Numbered from the stretch's first letter, positions 15,684 through 25,475 are shown. The stretch is DNA of 64,000 nt from Sphingomonas lacunae (GCF_012979535.1 NZ_CP053015.1:1426001-1490000); one strand, 5' to 3'. Notes: generated from the sequence alone by a model not told the origin. Made by a program: numbers and translations.

Positions 15684-17956
15684 CGGAAAAATCCTTCGGT
15701 CATGATGAGGGGTAGAACAGACGCATAATCATCGGTCCACAGCCGCGCCTTGCGGCTCGTGTCGAGTGCTTGCCAACTGCCACGTCCACCAGCTTCGCTG
15801 GCGGATGCGGTGACCAGCCGGTCGAGTGCTGCCTGATCGCGGGCCATGGCGACCCAGATCGACCCGGTGCGTGCAAGCTCCTCGTCCTGCTCTGAGGGCT
15901 CGTCATGGCGCAGCATGGCATGCCAGCCATCCTGTTGCACCAGCGCGTTGAGGACCGGTTCCAAGTCAATGTAGCGATTGGAGATATGCACCAGCACAAC
16001 GCCATCCGGCGTGATGGCGCGCTGATAGACACCAAAGGCCTCTCGCGTCAGCAGGTGGAGAGGAATGGCATCAGATGAAAAGGCGTCGATCGCCAAGAGG
16101 TTGTAGCTGTGCTGTGGCACCTCCAGCAGCTTTAACCGGGCATCGCCAAGCAGGATCGGCACGCCCTGCGCACAGCGAGGCATGAAGCTGAACTTGCCGG
16201 AATCGCGGGCAATTTCCACCATGGCCGGATCAATTTCAAAAAATGTCCATTGCTGGCCCGGCCGTCGGTAACAGGCCAAGGTGCCTGTGCCGAGGCCAAC
16301 AACACCGATGGAGGCCGTTTCGCCGTACAGGCGCTGTGCCTGGCTGAATGCGAGCCCGACACCACTGGTCGGCCCATAGTAGCTGGTCGCCGTCAACGCC
16401 TGACCGGGACCGGTCAGCTGGGTCCCGTGCAATGTGGTGCCATGCGACAGCAGGCGGCGATTGGTCTCAAGATCATCGCGCACCGTATAGACACCGAAAT
16501 AGCTGCGTACGCGCTGACCGGTCGTGCTCGTCTCCAATGTCGCCGCGCCGCCAAAGCCGATCATCAGAGACACCAATGTCGCAACATAGGCCAAACGCCA
16601 GCCAATCGAGGCCAGGCCAATGAAAACCAGCAAGGCGATGGCGGCCAGTTCGGGCTCACGGAACCAGCCGGTCCATGCGCGAACCAGCCATATGCCGGCC
16701 AAAACCGCGGCAAGGGCGAGTGCCAGCGCCACGATGCGATGACCCTGTGCGTTGAGTTTGAGCCAGTTGCCCCAGGGTACCAGGGGCGGCAACGGGATCA
16801 GCAATGCCGCAGCGAGCAACAGCAACGGATGCTCATAGACCCAGTCGAACAGCAGCGGTGCGATCAACGCGCAGAAGAGCCCGCCCAAAGCGCCTCCGAC
16901 AGACATCACCAGATAGAATAGGGTCAGCCGGTCCGGCGCTGGCCGCAGGCTATAGAGCCGACTGTGCAGCGATACGGCCACCGTGAACAGCATGATCAGG
17001 CTGGTCGCGGCGATGACCATGCCCCCGCTGCCTTGTGACAGCATCGAAATGCCGCCGGTCAGGAACAGCATGGGCGGGGCGAGCAGGGTGAAGAACCCCT
17101 TGAACAGCGTGCCTTCGCCAAAGGCGATCGAAAAGCTGAGCAGATACAGTCCCAGCGGGATTGCCCACATCAGCGGCATCGCCATGATGTCGGTGGTCAG
17201 GTGAGTGGTGGTCGACAGCATCAGGCCCGATGGAACTGCCGACAACGCAATCCACAGGGCAATCGTCTTGGCGCCCGGCGCCGGGCTGGGCGTGCCATCG
17301 TCGTTGCCATCCGTGTCGGAAATGGCGGAGACCGGCCTCGCGGCTATAGCCCGGCTCGCCTGCACGCCGCAGGCAATCACCAGCAGCAACAGCAAGAGAT
17401 AGAGGACGCTCCAACTCCAGCTTTGCCAATCGAGATACATATTGGGTTCGACCAACAGCGGATATGCGATCAGCCCGCCAAAGCTGCCAAGGTTCGAGGC
17501 CGCATAGAGTGCGTAGGGATTGGCACCGGGCGCCCCATCGGCAAACCAGCGCTGCATCAGTGGAGCCTGCGCCGATACGGCGAACAACAGGGGGCCTACC
17601 GATGCCAGCAGCAGCCAGGGAACGAACAGGAAAACCTGATTATCGCCTGGAGGGGTCAAGTTGGCGAGGCCCACCGGCAAGGAGATGATTGCCGCAAGAC
17701 CCAGCAGCCCGCCATGCAACATCACCTGCCGTTTCAGGGTAAATCGGCCGATCCAGTGCGCCCAGGCATACCCACCCAGCAACAGTGCCTGATAGACCAG
17801 CATCGCGCTGTTCCATACGGCCGGCGCGCCACCGAGCTTCGGCAGCGCCATTCGCGCAACCATCGGCTGGACCATGAACAACAGGAAGGATCCGACCAGG
17901 ATCGTCACGGTGAACAGCCAGCGTGACGCTGGCCGATAAGGCGTGTCTGTGCTCAT
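15680..17956 (-). CDS. Membrane-anchored spermidine synthase-like fusion protein
   Basis: A 758-residue protein. The first ~430 residues contain about 10-12 hydrophobic segments with a transporter-like look. The C-terminal ~250 residues form a Rossmann methyltransferase/aminopropyltransferase fold: 'IGVVGLGTGTLACY' (nucleotide loop), 'FFEIDPAMVEIARD', 'ILLGDARLKLLE', 'LLAIDAFSSDAIPLHLLT'. The usual acidic catalytic segment of true spermidine synthases is changed to DAFSSDAIP, as in the 'fused MFS/spermidine synthase' group, so real polyamine synthesis is doubtful. The ATG at 17956 overlaps the preceding stop (ATGA); an upstream TTG at 17965 is less likely. Confidence 0.82.
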   Translation of the reverse strand: MSTDTPYRPASRWLFTVTILVGSFLLFMVQPMVARMALPKLGGAPAVWNSAMLVYQALLLGGYAWAHWIGRFTLKRQVMLHGGLLGLAAIISLPVGLANLTPPGDNQVFLFVPWLLLASVGPLLFAVSAQAPLMQRWFADGAPGANPYALYAASNLGSFGGLIAYPLLVEPNMYLDWQSWSWSVLYLLLLLLVIACGVQASRAIAARPVSAISDTDGNDDGTPSPAPGAKTIALWIALSAVPSGLMLSTTTHLTTDIMAMPLMWAIPLGLYLLSFSIAFGEGTLFKGFFTLLAPPMLFLTGGISMLSQGSGGMVIAATSLIMLFTVAVSLHSRLYSLRPAPDRLTLFYLVMSVGGALGGLFCALIAPLLFDWVYEHPLLLLAAALLIPLPPLVPWGNWLKLNAQGHRIVALALALAAVLAGIWLVRAWTGWFREPELAAIALLVFIGLASIGWRLAYVATLVSLMIGFGGAATLETSTTGQRVRSYFGVYTVRDDLETNRRLLSHGTTLHGTQLTGPGQALTATSYYGPTSGVGLAFSQAQRLYGETASIGVVGLGTGTLACYRRPGQQWTFFEIDPAMVEIARDSGKFSFMPRCAQGVPILLGDARLKLLEVPQHSYNLLAIDAFSSDAIPLHLLTREAFGVYQRAITPDGVVLVHISNRYIDLEPVLNALVQQDGWHAMLRHDEPSEQDEELARTGSIWVAMARDQAALDRLVTASASEAGGRGSWQALDTSRKARLWTDDYASVLPLIMTEGFFR

Positions 17957-18546
17957 GTGGTCCAATCTTCCTTGTCGATCCGGTAGACGATAATATGCTC
18001 GCTACCACCCCCGGCAAAACCGCCCGTGAAATCAAGGTCGCGCGCGCGGACCATGCCTAATCGTTGCATCAGCCCCCATGACGCGGCATTTTCCGCGACG
18101 GTAAAGGCGACGACATGCGGTGCGCCAAAACGATGAAAGGCCGCACTGAGGGTGGCCTCGGCCGCTTCCCGCGCATAGCCCAGCCCCTGGGCATCCTCGC
18201 GCAGGCGCCAGCCAATTTCATGGTCGCCAACATTGCTGGCGCCATCGCTATTGACGCGTTTCAGCCCGCAAAAGCCGAGGATGGCGCGGTCGGACTTGCG
18301 CTCTGCGATCCAGAAACAATGTCCATGGCTCGCGGCACAGGCCCGGTTACGGGCTACAAAGGCGTCAAACTCGGCGTCACTCTGTATCCCGCCCAGCCAG
18401 CGCATGACCGTCGGCGTGTTGAGATGAAACTTGAAGGGTGCACTATCCTCGTCGCGCCATTCGCGCAGGATCAGGCGCGGCGTTTCGATGACGACTTTGT
18501 CGCCATCCCGCTGCTCCCTGCTGTCCCTGCCCAGTGCCCCCACCAT
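17953..18546 (-). CDS. GNAT-family N-acetyltransferase (RimJ/RimL type)
   Basis: About 197 residues. The domain opens with 'VVIETPRLILREWRDED', the standard RimJ/RimL-like beginning, and the acetyl-CoA loop is visible as 'EDAQGLGYAREAAEA', followed by 'AENAASWGLMQRLGMVRARD'. It probably acetylates an N-terminus or small metabolite; the substrate cannot be inferred. The ATG at 18546 lies 7 bp after the hemB stop; an earlier start at 18579 inside hemB is possible. It overlaps the next gene by ATGA. Confidence 0.82.
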   Translation of the reverse strand: MVGALGRDSREQRDGDKVVIETPRLILREWRDEDSAPFKFHLNTPTVMRWLGGIQSDAEFDAFVARNRACAASHGHCFWIAERKSDRAILGFCGLKRVNSDGASNVGDHEIGWRLREDAQGLGYAREAAEATLSAAFHRFGAPHVVAFTVAENAASWGLMQRLGMVRARDLDFTGGFAGGGSEHIIVYRIDKEDWTT

Positions 18547-18553
18547 GCCGGCC

Positions 18554-19543
18554 TCAGCCGCCGAGCAGTCGGGCCGCATGGGCGGCGTGATAGGTCAAAA
18601 TCCCGGAACAACCCGCCCGTTTGAAGGCAAGCAATGTTTCGAGCACCAGTGCGTCGCGTTCCCCCGCACCGGCGGCCACAGCCGCTTCGATCATCGCATA
18701 TTCACCGGACACCTGATAGGCGAACACCGGTACGCCGAATTGGGCGCGCACCGCGCTGACAATATCAAGATAGGGGAGGCCGGGCTTGACCATCACGCTG
18801 TCGGCTCCCTCAGCCAGATCTAGCGCCACCTCGCGCAACGCTTCTTCCGCATTGCCGGGATCCATCTGGTAACCGCGCTTGTCACCCTTCAGCAGCCCGC
18901 GCGATCCGACCGCATCGCGGAACGGTCCATAAAAGGCGCTGGCATATTTGGCCGCGTAGCTCATGATCTGAACGTTGACGAGACCTTCGATTTCCAGTGC
19001 GCCACGAATGGCGCCGACCCGTCCGTCCATCATGTCGGAAGGCGCGACAATGTCGGCGCCGGCGCGGGCAAGGGTCAACGCCTGTTCGGCCAACACCTCT
19101 ACTGTCGCGTCATTCATGACATAACCGGCATCATCGACCAGCCCGTCCTGGCCATGGCTGGTATAGGGATCCAGCGCGACATCGGCGAGTACGCCGAGAT
19201 CGTCCCCCACGGCATCCTTGATCGCCCGTATCGTGGTACATGCAAGATTGTCCGGGTTCAGCGCCTCGCGCCCGTCCGCGCTGCGGCGATCGGCCGGGGT
19301 GTTGGGGAATAGGGCTATGGCCGGGATGCCCAATGTCACTGCCTCACGCGCCTGGGCGACGATCCCCTTGATGCCCCAGCGGCTAACATGGGGCAGGGAA
19401 GCGATCGGTTCCTCCCCTTCGCCCGATGTGACAAACATCGGCCAAATCAGGTCCTCAACCCCCAGCCGGTTCTCTCGATGGAGATTGCGGCTCCAGCCGG
19501 TGGTTCGGGTGCGGCGCAGGCGAAGGGCGGGATATTGGCTCAT
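18554..19543 (-). CDS. hemB: Porphobilinogen synthase (delta-aminolevulinic acid dehydratase)
   Basis: A 329-residue enzyme that condenses two 5-aminolevulinates to porphobilinogen in heme and corrin synthesis. The two active-site lysine regions are clear: 'MSYAAKYASAFYGPFRDA' and 'SVMVKPGLPYLDIV'. The metal-site segment reads 'DVALDPYTSHGQDGLVDD', aspartate-rich without the three cysteines of zinc enzymes, so this is the magnesium/potassium type common in alphaproteobacteria. It heads a five-gene minus-strand run in which the later genes overlap by four bases. Confidence 0.97.
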   Translation of the reverse strand: MSQYPALRLRRTRTTGWSRNLHRENRLGVEDLIWPMFVTSGEGEEPIASLPHVSRWGIKGIVAQAREAVTLGIPAIALFPNTPADRRSADGREALNPDNLACTTIRAIKDAVGDDLGVLADVALDPYTSHGQDGLVDDAGYVMNDATVEVLAEQALTLARAGADIVAPSDMMDGRVGAIRGALEIEGLVNVQIMSYAAKYASAFYGPFRDAVGSRGLLKGDKRGYQMDPGNAEEALREVALDLAEGADSVMVKPGLPYLDIVSAVRAQFGVPVFAYQVSGEYAMIEAAVAAGAGERDALVLETLLAFKRAGCSGILTYHAAHAARLLGG

Positions 19544-19632
19544 GGCTGCCTGCTATTGCCCAGCTTGTCTTGGTCGGCAAGCTTCAACGGGAGAAGAAGG
19601 CGCCCCGACCACCAAGGGGTCCATCAATGGGT

Positions 19633-21237
19633 TCAACGGCCGGCGGTAACAGCACGCGCAACGCCCGGTGTGTTGGGCAGTGGCGCGGCAGCCGCACGGC
19701 TTGTCGGTGCGGCGACCGCCGGCCGGGCCGCGCTGCGCAGATGGGCGTTGGGCGCGACCGATGTCAGTTCCGCAAGTCGGGCGCGGAAGGCCGCGAGGTC
19801 GGAGCCAGTGAGCACGGCGCGTGTTGTGAACTGAACGGTTGCCGGATTGATCTGGCGTCCGTTGCGGGTCAGTTCATAGTGAAGGTGAGGACCAGTCGAC
19901 AGGCCCGAAGATCCGACATAGCCGATGATCTGCCCGCGCCGCACCCTCTCTCCGGAACTGACGGCGAGGCGGCTCATATGGGCATAGGCAGAGCCAAGGC
20001 CACCGGCATGCGCCAGGCGGATAAACCGGCCATAACCGCCATTGTAACCGGCGAAGCTGACCGTTCCGTCGGTAACCGCATAGACCGGGGCGCCATAGGG
20101 TGCGCCAAAGTCTATGCCTGCATGCATCCGCGTATAGCCGAGGATGGGATGGCGTCGGCCACCAAAACCGGATGTCACACGACCGGAGACCGGTTGCACC
20201 AGACCGGCGCGCTGCTGTCCAACACCAGACGCTTCATACCATTGTTCGCGACCGTCAACCTTCCAGGGCAGCATGCGCAGCCTCGGGCGACCGTTGCTGA
20301 TCAAGCCGGCGTACAACAGTTTGCCAACTTCTGTCTCACCTGTTTCCGCGCGGCGATGGGCCACGATGATGTCAAATTCATCGCTGGCGTTAATGTCCCG
20401 GCTGACCGAAATCTGGCCGGCGATGGTACGCAAATAATCCTGTATCGCGCTGGGCGGGGCACCAGCAGCCCGCGCCGATCGATACAGGCTTTCGCCGACC
20501 CGACCGCGAATGCGCAGCGGCGTATCATCGACCCGAATGGCGATGCGATCCATGTGCAGCCCGCTACCTTCGCGGGAAAGTTCAAGCCGCAGGTCGAGCG
20601 CCGCACGAAAGGCGAGTGATTCCACGGGACGTGGATCGGTGCGCACGGCTCGGCGACCAAGCACAAGGTCGATCCTGGTGCCGTCGGGAATGGCAGTCAG
20701 CGGGACCGCATCGGCCACCATCGCCGCAATCCGTCCCGCTTCGCCACTGCCCACCCCTGAACGTTCGAGCAGGCGGGTAAAGCTGTCGCCCTGACCCAAA
20801 GTGGCGGTCAATTCGATGCGAGGCCGTTCCGGCGCGCTTGCTAGCGGTTGGACAACATCGGTCGCAGCCATGCGCCGGCCCGTATCGGCGCCCCATGCCA
20901 GCGGCGTGATCGTCTGTGCTCTGGCCAATTCCCAGTCATCTGACTGCATGGGCGCGGCATGGGCTTCTACGGGCCGCAGCCCCGGCCAGGCCGCTGCCGC
21001 TGTTCCGCACAGCATCGCCAGCGTGGCGAGTCCGCGCCACCACCGGCGCGAACCAATATCCTGTCCCAAATCCGGAGCCCAATCGAAATCGGCCAGCCAT
21101 TCGCGCCAGCTCGTCGGCTCGTCGGCCACAGGCTTGTTGCCAAAACGGCCCGCGCCAAGCACCTGTGCCATGGCCAGGGATGCGGTGCCCTGAGGCGCCT
21201 GCTCGCCCGAATGGTCTTGATGATCTTGTCTCAACAC
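19633..21237 (-). CDS. M23 (LytM) family murein endopeptidase, membrane-anchored
   Basis: About 534 residues. An N-terminal cytoplasmic segment contains one hydrophobic anchor (near 'GLATLAMLCGTAAAAWPGL'), followed by an OapA/LysM-like central part. The C-terminal peptidase domain carries the zinc ligands 'RMHAGIDFGAPYGAP' (HxxxD) and 'TGPHLHYEL' (HxH). The tail is Ala/Pro-rich. It should cut peptide cross-links in peptidoglycan or activate amidases. The start is uncertain: GTG at 21237 has GGGGGT upstream, ATG at 21330 has no ribosome site, and ATG at 21171 is also possible. It ends 89 bp before hemB on the same strand. Confidence 0.85.
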   Translation of the reverse strand: MLRQDHQDHSGEQAPQGTASLAMAQVLGAGRFGNKPVADEPTSWREWLADFDWAPDLGQDIGSRRWWRGLATLAMLCGTAAAAWPGLRPVEAHAAPMQSDDWELARAQTITPLAWGADTGRRMAATDVVQPLASAPERPRIELTATLGQGDSFTRLLERSGVGSGEAGRIAAMVADAVPLTAIPDGTRIDLVLGRRAVRTDPRPVESLAFRAALDLRLELSREGSGLHMDRIAIRVDDTPLRIRGRVGESLYRSARAAGAPPSAIQDYLRTIAGQISVSRDINASDEFDIIVAHRRAETGETEVGKLLYAGLISNGRPRLRMLPWKVDGREQWYEASGVGQQRAGLVQPVSGRVTSGFGGRRHPILGYTRMHAGIDFGAPYGAPVYAVTDGTVSFAGYNGGYGRFIRLAHAGGLGSAYAHMSRLAVSSGERVRRGQIIGYVGSSGLSTGPHLHYELTRNGRQINPATVQFTTRAVLTGSDLAAFRARLAELTSVAPNAHLRSAARPAVAAPTSRAAAAPLPNTPGVARAVTAGR

Positions 21238-21538
21238 ACCCAGAGCGACCCCCGATGCGCTGTCCGCCCAACCATCATGGCGGAGAGGACCGCGAGCACA
21301 TCCTTTTATTGATCGAACTCCTGTAGGCATCGATGGTTAATGTCAATTTAATGGCCGGCGAAACAGCCGTTTCCTGCGGTCACTGCTTCATTTTGCGCGC
21401 CAAAATGCGGTGACCGCGTAGACAAGGTGATCCGGCATCGCTTTCGTTTCAATGCCGAAGGTGCCAGCGTAATATTCTGTGCCAATTGGCGACCTTTTTT
21501 TGCTTGCCCCGGAGAGTTAGTCGGGCGAGTTAGAACCC

Positions 21539-24500
21539 ATGAAGCCCCATGTTCATGCCGCGCTCAGCGCCGTCCTCGGTCCAACCAACACCGGAAAAAC
21601 CCATCTCGCCGTTGAACGGATGATGGGCCACAGCAGCGGTATGATGGGCTTTCCGCTCCGATTGCTGGCCCGCGAAGTCTATGACCGCGTGGTCGCTTTG
21701 CGCGGTGAAGCCTCGGTGGCGTTGGTCACTGGTGAAGAACGTATCTGGCCGGAAACTGCCCGCTATCTGTTGTGCACTGCCGAAGCGATGCCGATCAACG
21801 CCCAGGTGCGCGACCCGGTGAATGATGCACTGCGCGATGTGGCCTTTGTCGCGCTCGATGAAGCTCAGATCGGGCAGGATCGGGAGCGCGGACATGTGTT
21901 CACCTCTCGCCTGCTGCATGCGCGGGGCCGTGAAGAAACCATGATCCTTGGTTCAGGCAGCCTGGCTCCGGCTGTGCGCACCCTGCTGCCGGAAGCGCTG
22001 ATCACCACCCGCCCGCGCTTTTCGACTCTCAGCTATGACGGGCCGCGCAAATTGCAGCGACTGCCGCCGCGCAGTGTCATCGTCGCCTTTTCCGCGGAGG
22101 AGGTTTACACGATTGCCGAGGCACTGCGTCGTGTTTCGGGCGGTGCAGCTGTTGTCATGGGGGCGCTGTCGCCTGCCACGCGCAATGCCCAGGTGGCGAT
22201 GTTCCAGGCAGGCGAAGTTGACTATCTCGTCGCTACCGACGCTATCGGGATGGGGTTGAACCTGGATGTCAGCCATGTCGCCTTTGCCAGCCTGAACAAA
22301 TTTGATGGCGTCCGCCAACGGCGCCTTACAGTGGCAGAGATGGCCCAGATCGCTGGCCGCGCCGGTCGTCACCAGCGGGACGGAACATTCGGTTCGGTGG
22401 GTGGCGAGACGGCCTTCACTGAAGAGGAAATCCGCGCGATTGAGGAACATCATTTCCCGCCGGTCGATTGGCTGTACTGGCGCAATCCCGAACCGGACAC
22501 TTCATCGATTGCCGCGCTGCTGACCGATCTGGAAGCGGCGCCACCGCATCCGGCCCTGCGTCCTGCCCCCGAATCCACTGACCTGGCGGTGTTGCGCCGT
22601 ATGGCGGAAGATGCTGATGCGGTTGAACTGGTCGATGGCCCGTCCGCTGTCCGCCGCCTTTGGTCGGCCGCTTCCCTGCCTGATTTCCGCAAATCAGGGC
22701 CCGAAGCCCATGGCCGCCTCGTCGCGCGGTTGTGGCAGGATCTGGGCAAGGGCAAGGGGCATATCGATGCCGCTTGGTTCACTGGTCAGCTGCGGGCGCT
22801 CGACAATGTCGAGGGCAGTGTCGAACAATTGGCAGATCGCATCGCTGCCGTGCGTACATTCTGCTACATTGCTCATCGCCCCGACTGGCTCGCCGATCCG
22901 GCGGGCATGGCGGAAGAGGCCAGGGGCCTGGAATCGCGCCTTTCCGATGCCCTGCATCAGGCATTGACCGCTCGTTTCGTCGACAGGCGGACCACTGTAC
23001 TGCTGCGCGCGTTGGGACAGGATGCGTCCAACCTGACGGTCAAGGTCAGCGAAGAAGGTCTGGTCCGAGTTGACGGGGAGGCGATTGGCCGGCTCGAAGG
23101 TTTCAGCTTCCGTGTAGATCCCTCGGCCCGTGCTGCCGACCAGCGCATGTTGTTGGCTGCTGCGGAACGGCATCTCGCTGTCGAACTTGCCTCGCGCGGG
23201 ACCGCGTTGGCTTCCGCACCCGATGCCCATCTCGCGCTGGCAATCTCGGCGGATGCCATGCCGGCCATCCAGTGGCACGGATTGACTGTGGCCACGTTGA
23301 CAAAGGGCAAGCACCGCCTCGCGCCCCGTATCACGTTGGACAAACCTGTGGCCGCGCTCGACAGCCATGTCGTCGCCGCGATCATCGCCCGGCTTCAGGC
23401 CTTTCTCGACAATAAAATCGGCCGCCATCTAAGGGTGTTGATCTCTATGGCGGCGCGGATGCGGGAAGCTGATGCCGCGCCCGACCTGCGCGCCATCCTT
23501 GCGGCGCTGGTAGATGCTGGCAGCCATGTGCCGCGCGAACCCTTGGACGAAGCGCTGGCCAAGTTGCCGCCTGAGGCGCGCGAAGAATTGAGGCGTTTTG
23601 GCATCCGTGTCGGCTCGTTGGACCTGTTCCACCCGGCCTTGCTCAAACCATCGCCGCTGGAATGGTTGACTGCCATTGAAGCGGCCTGGACCAATGTACC
23701 TGGATCAGTGCCGCCGCCGCCGGGCATAGCGTTGGTTGCTGCGGAGAGTGATGATCAGTCGCCGATTGCCGGTTTCCGGCGGGTGGGCAAATGGTGGCTG
23801 CGCGTCGACCTTGCCGAAAGGATCGCCTTCCACACCCATTCCATGCGCCGTAGCCAACTGGAGGCCTTTGCCACCGAGCGTCAGGCAAGAAAGGCGGGAT
23901 CAACCGGACAAAAGGACCAGGATGGCAGCTCACTTGCCGGCGAGGCTGATTGCCCGGCCGATGGTGTGGCTGAGCAAAATGCGAAGCCGCCGGTTGCCGA
24001 TTTGCCATCGGAAACGGACGCGCCGGCAGGGGCAGGGGCAGGGGCAGGGGCAGGGGCAGGGGCAGTGGCAGGGGCCTCGCCGGCTCCATTGGATGAACCG
24101 GTCCCTGCGCCGCCCACGTCTCAAAGGCGCCCGGAAGGCAGTTTCCGCATTGATCCGGAACTGGCTCGTTCGATTGGCCTGCCGCTTGAAGACCGGCTAG
24201 TGCTGTTGCGGCTGTTGGGGTTTGCTGCGCATGACATGCCTGCCAATCTGACAGTCGAACAGGAACCGCTGTTGTGGTGGCGATGGCATGGTCGAAAGGG
24301 CGGGCAAATGCGTCGCCAGCAGGCGCGCGCTCGCCACCTTGCCTCACCAAAGGGAAAAGAACGGCCGCCGCGCTCTGTGACCGGGCAGGATGGTGGCCGG
24401 CGCGATGGTGGCCGTCGCAATGCGGACAGGCCCGATGCCAACGACCATCGCCAACGACACAAGGACAAGGGTCAGGGCCGCTATTCCGGTTCAGGCAAAT

Positions 24501-24652
24501 CCGGGCAGGGCGCTCCGGGCCGTTCCCAGGAGTCGGCTCGGGGCCTGCGGCCCGGCCGGACCGGCGCAAAGCAGGGCGTCAATGTGCATAGCCCCTTTGC
24601 CGCACTGGCTGGCCTGTTCGACAAAAAGGACAAAACTGAAGGCGATGCCTGA
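21539..24652 (+). CDS. SUV3-like DEAD/DExH RNA helicase
   Basis: A 1037-residue superfamily 2 helicase related to mitochondrial SUV3. Walker A is GPTNTGKTH (residues 14-22), motif II is DEAQ (107-110), and motif VI is QIAGRAGRH (about 270). 'LVATDAIGMGLNLDVSHVAF' is the characteristic SUV3 motif V region. After the helicase core come helical SUV3-type domains, then from about residue 780 a low-complexity tail with an Ala-Gly tract encoded by a hexanucleotide repeat, and a very basic Arg/Gly/Gln-rich end. The tail could bind RNA. Such proteins are standard in alphaproteobacteria; a link with RNA decay is inferred from SUV3. Confidence 0.9.
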   Translation: MKPHVHAALSAVLGPTNTGKTHLAVERMMGHSSGMMGFPLRLLAREVYDRVVALRGEASVALVTGEERIWPETARYLLCTAEAMPINAQVRDPVNDALRDVAFVALDEAQIGQDRERGHVFTSRLLHARGREETMILGSGSLAPAVRTLLPEALITTRPRFSTLSYDGPRKLQRLPPRSVIVAFSAEEVYTIAEALRRVSGGAAVVMGALSPATRNAQVAMFQAGEVDYLVATDAIGMGLNLDVSHVAFASLNKFDGVRQRRLTVAEMAQIAGRAGRHQRDGTFGSVGGETAFTEEEIRAIEEHHFPPVDWLYWRNPEPDTSSIAALLTDLEAAPPHPALRPAPESTDLAVLRRMAEDADAVELVDGPSAVRRLWSAASLPDFRKSGPEAHGRLVARLWQDLGKGKGHIDAAWFTGQLRALDNVEGSVEQLADRIAAVRTFCYIAHRPDWLADPAGMAEEARGLESRLSDALHQALTARFVDRRTTVLLRALGQDASNLTVKVSEEGLVRVDGEAIGRLEGFSFRVDPSARAADQRMLLAAAERHLAVELASRGTALASAPDAHLALAISADAMPAIQWHGLTVATLTKGKHRLAPRITLDKPVAALDSHVVAAIIARLQAFLDNKIGRHLRVLISMAARMREADAAPDLRAILAALVDAGSHVPREPLDEALAKLPPEAREELRRFGIRVGSLDLFHPALLKPSPLEWLTAIEAAWTNVPGSVPPPPGIALVAAESDDQSPIAGFRRVGKWWLRVDLAERIAFHTHSMRRSQLEAFATERQARKAGSTGQKDQDGSSLAGEADCPADGVAEQNAKPPVADLPSETDAPAGAGAGAGAGAGAVAGASPAPLDEPVPAPPTSQRRPEGSFRIDPELARSIGLPLEDRLVLLRLLGFAAHDMPANLTVEQEPLLWWRWHGRKGGQMRRQQARARHLASPKGKERPPRSVTGQDGGRRDGGRRNADRPDANDHRQRHKDKGQGRYSGSGKSGQGAPGRSQESARGLRPGRTGAKQGVNVHSPFAALAGLFDKKDKTEGDA
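24025..24073 (+). repeat. Hexanucleotide microsatellite (GGCAGG)n
   Basis: Six perfect GGCAGG units (24025-24060), one GGCAGT and one more GGCAGG lie in frame within the helicase gene and encode an Ala-Gly run (about residues 830-845). Unit length six means that gain or loss of units changes the linker length without a frameshift. Confidence 0.9.
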
Positions 24653-24744
24653 CCTTCCTGCCTGTCGCCGCTGCTATTGTTTGGCCGGCAATGGTTGAAC
24701 CGGTGGACCGTGGTCAGTCCGCCGCTGGGCGGGATCAGGCGGTG

Positions 24745-25044
24745 ATGACCGGGCTGCGGATCGACAAGCTGCTCTGGTATCTGCGGCTTGCTCCGACCCG
24801 TTCGGCAGCGCAGGCTCTGGTTGCGGCTGGACACCTGCGGATTGATGGACGGCGGGTCGAACGATCGAGCGCCATTGTAAGGAACGGCTCGCTGCTGGTC
24901 ATGCCCGGTCCGCCGCGTGTGCGCGTGCTTCGTCTGGTCAGCCTGCCACATCGGCGTGGGCCGCCTGCGGAAGCCGCGGCATGTTACATCGACATGGCCG
25001 TCGAGGAAGGAGACGGAAAAGCAGAATCGGCGCTGTTGACCTGA
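24745..25044 (+). CDS. S4-domain RNA-binding protein (Hsp15/HslR-like)
   Basis: A 99-residue protein made mainly of an S4 domain: 'GLRIDKLLWYLRLAPTRSAA', 'ALVAAGHLRIDGRRVERSS'. This matches the HslR/Hsp15 group, which binds free 50S subunits with stalled nascent chains in E. coli. The ATG at 24745 starts directly at the domain; an in-frame ATG at 24691 would add 18 non-conserved residues. It follows the helicase gene on the same strand and may be co-transcribed. Confidence 0.8.
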   Translation: MTGLRIDKLLWYLRLAPTRSAAQALVAAGHLRIDGRRVERSSAIVRNGSLLVMPGPPRVRVLRLVSLPHRRGPPAEAAACYIDMAVEEGDGKAESALLT

Positions 25045-25052
25045 TCAGCGGC

Positions 25053-25082
25053 TTGACGCCCACGCATGCATCGGCATAGCAG
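25053..25082 (+). promoter_or_regulatory. Putative promoter of the ferredoxin gene
   Basis: TTGACG (25053-25058) and TAGCAG (25077-25082) are separated by 18 bp and lie about 55 bp before the ferredoxin start. This is a weak consensus match, inferred. Confidence 0.35.
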
Positions 25083-25136
25083 GGGTTGAACCGACGGGCC
25101 TGATAGACGGGCCTTTATCCAGGGGAGCCTTTCGCA

Positions 25137-25475
25137 ATGACCTATGTCGTCACCGACGCCTGCATCAAATGCAAATATATGGATTGCGTAGAGGTTTGCC
25201 CCGTCGATTGCTTCTATGAAGGCGAAAACATGCTGGTGATCAATCCCAGCGAGTGCATCGATTGCGGTGTGTGCGAACCGGAATGCCCGGCCGAAGCCAT
25301 TTTGCCCGATACCGAAAGCGGCCTTGAGAAGTGGCTGGAACTCAACAACAGCTTCTCCGCACAGTGGCCCAACATCACCACCAAGAAGGACAGCCCTGCC
25401 GACGCAGACGAATATAAGGGCGTCGAAGACAAATATGAGAAGTTCTTCTCGCCCGAACCGGGTGAGGGTGACTGA
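25137..25475 (+). CDS. fdxA: Seven-iron ferredoxin FdxA
   Basis: A 112-residue ferredoxin. The first cluster motif [19 protein letters not shown] and the second [13 protein letters not shown] give the mixed [3Fe-4S]/[4Fe-4S] arrangement seen in FdxA proteins. The long acidic C-terminal half ([19 protein letters not shown]) is also typical. It is a cytoplasmic low-potential electron carrier; its partner is unknown. No [2Fe-2S] ferredoxin is found near the P450 gene in this window, but FdxA is not the usual P450 partner. Confidence 0.95.
   Translation: MTYVVTDACIKCKYMDCVEVCPVDCFYEGENMLVINPSECIDCGVCEPECPAEAILPDTESGLEKWLELNNSFSAQWPNITTKKDSPADADEYKGVEDKYEKFFSPEPGEGD

Noticed and set aside
23881..24124. 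Ala/Pro-rich minus-strand ORFs over the hexanucleotide tract
   Set aside because: These are shadows of the repeat within the helicase gene.
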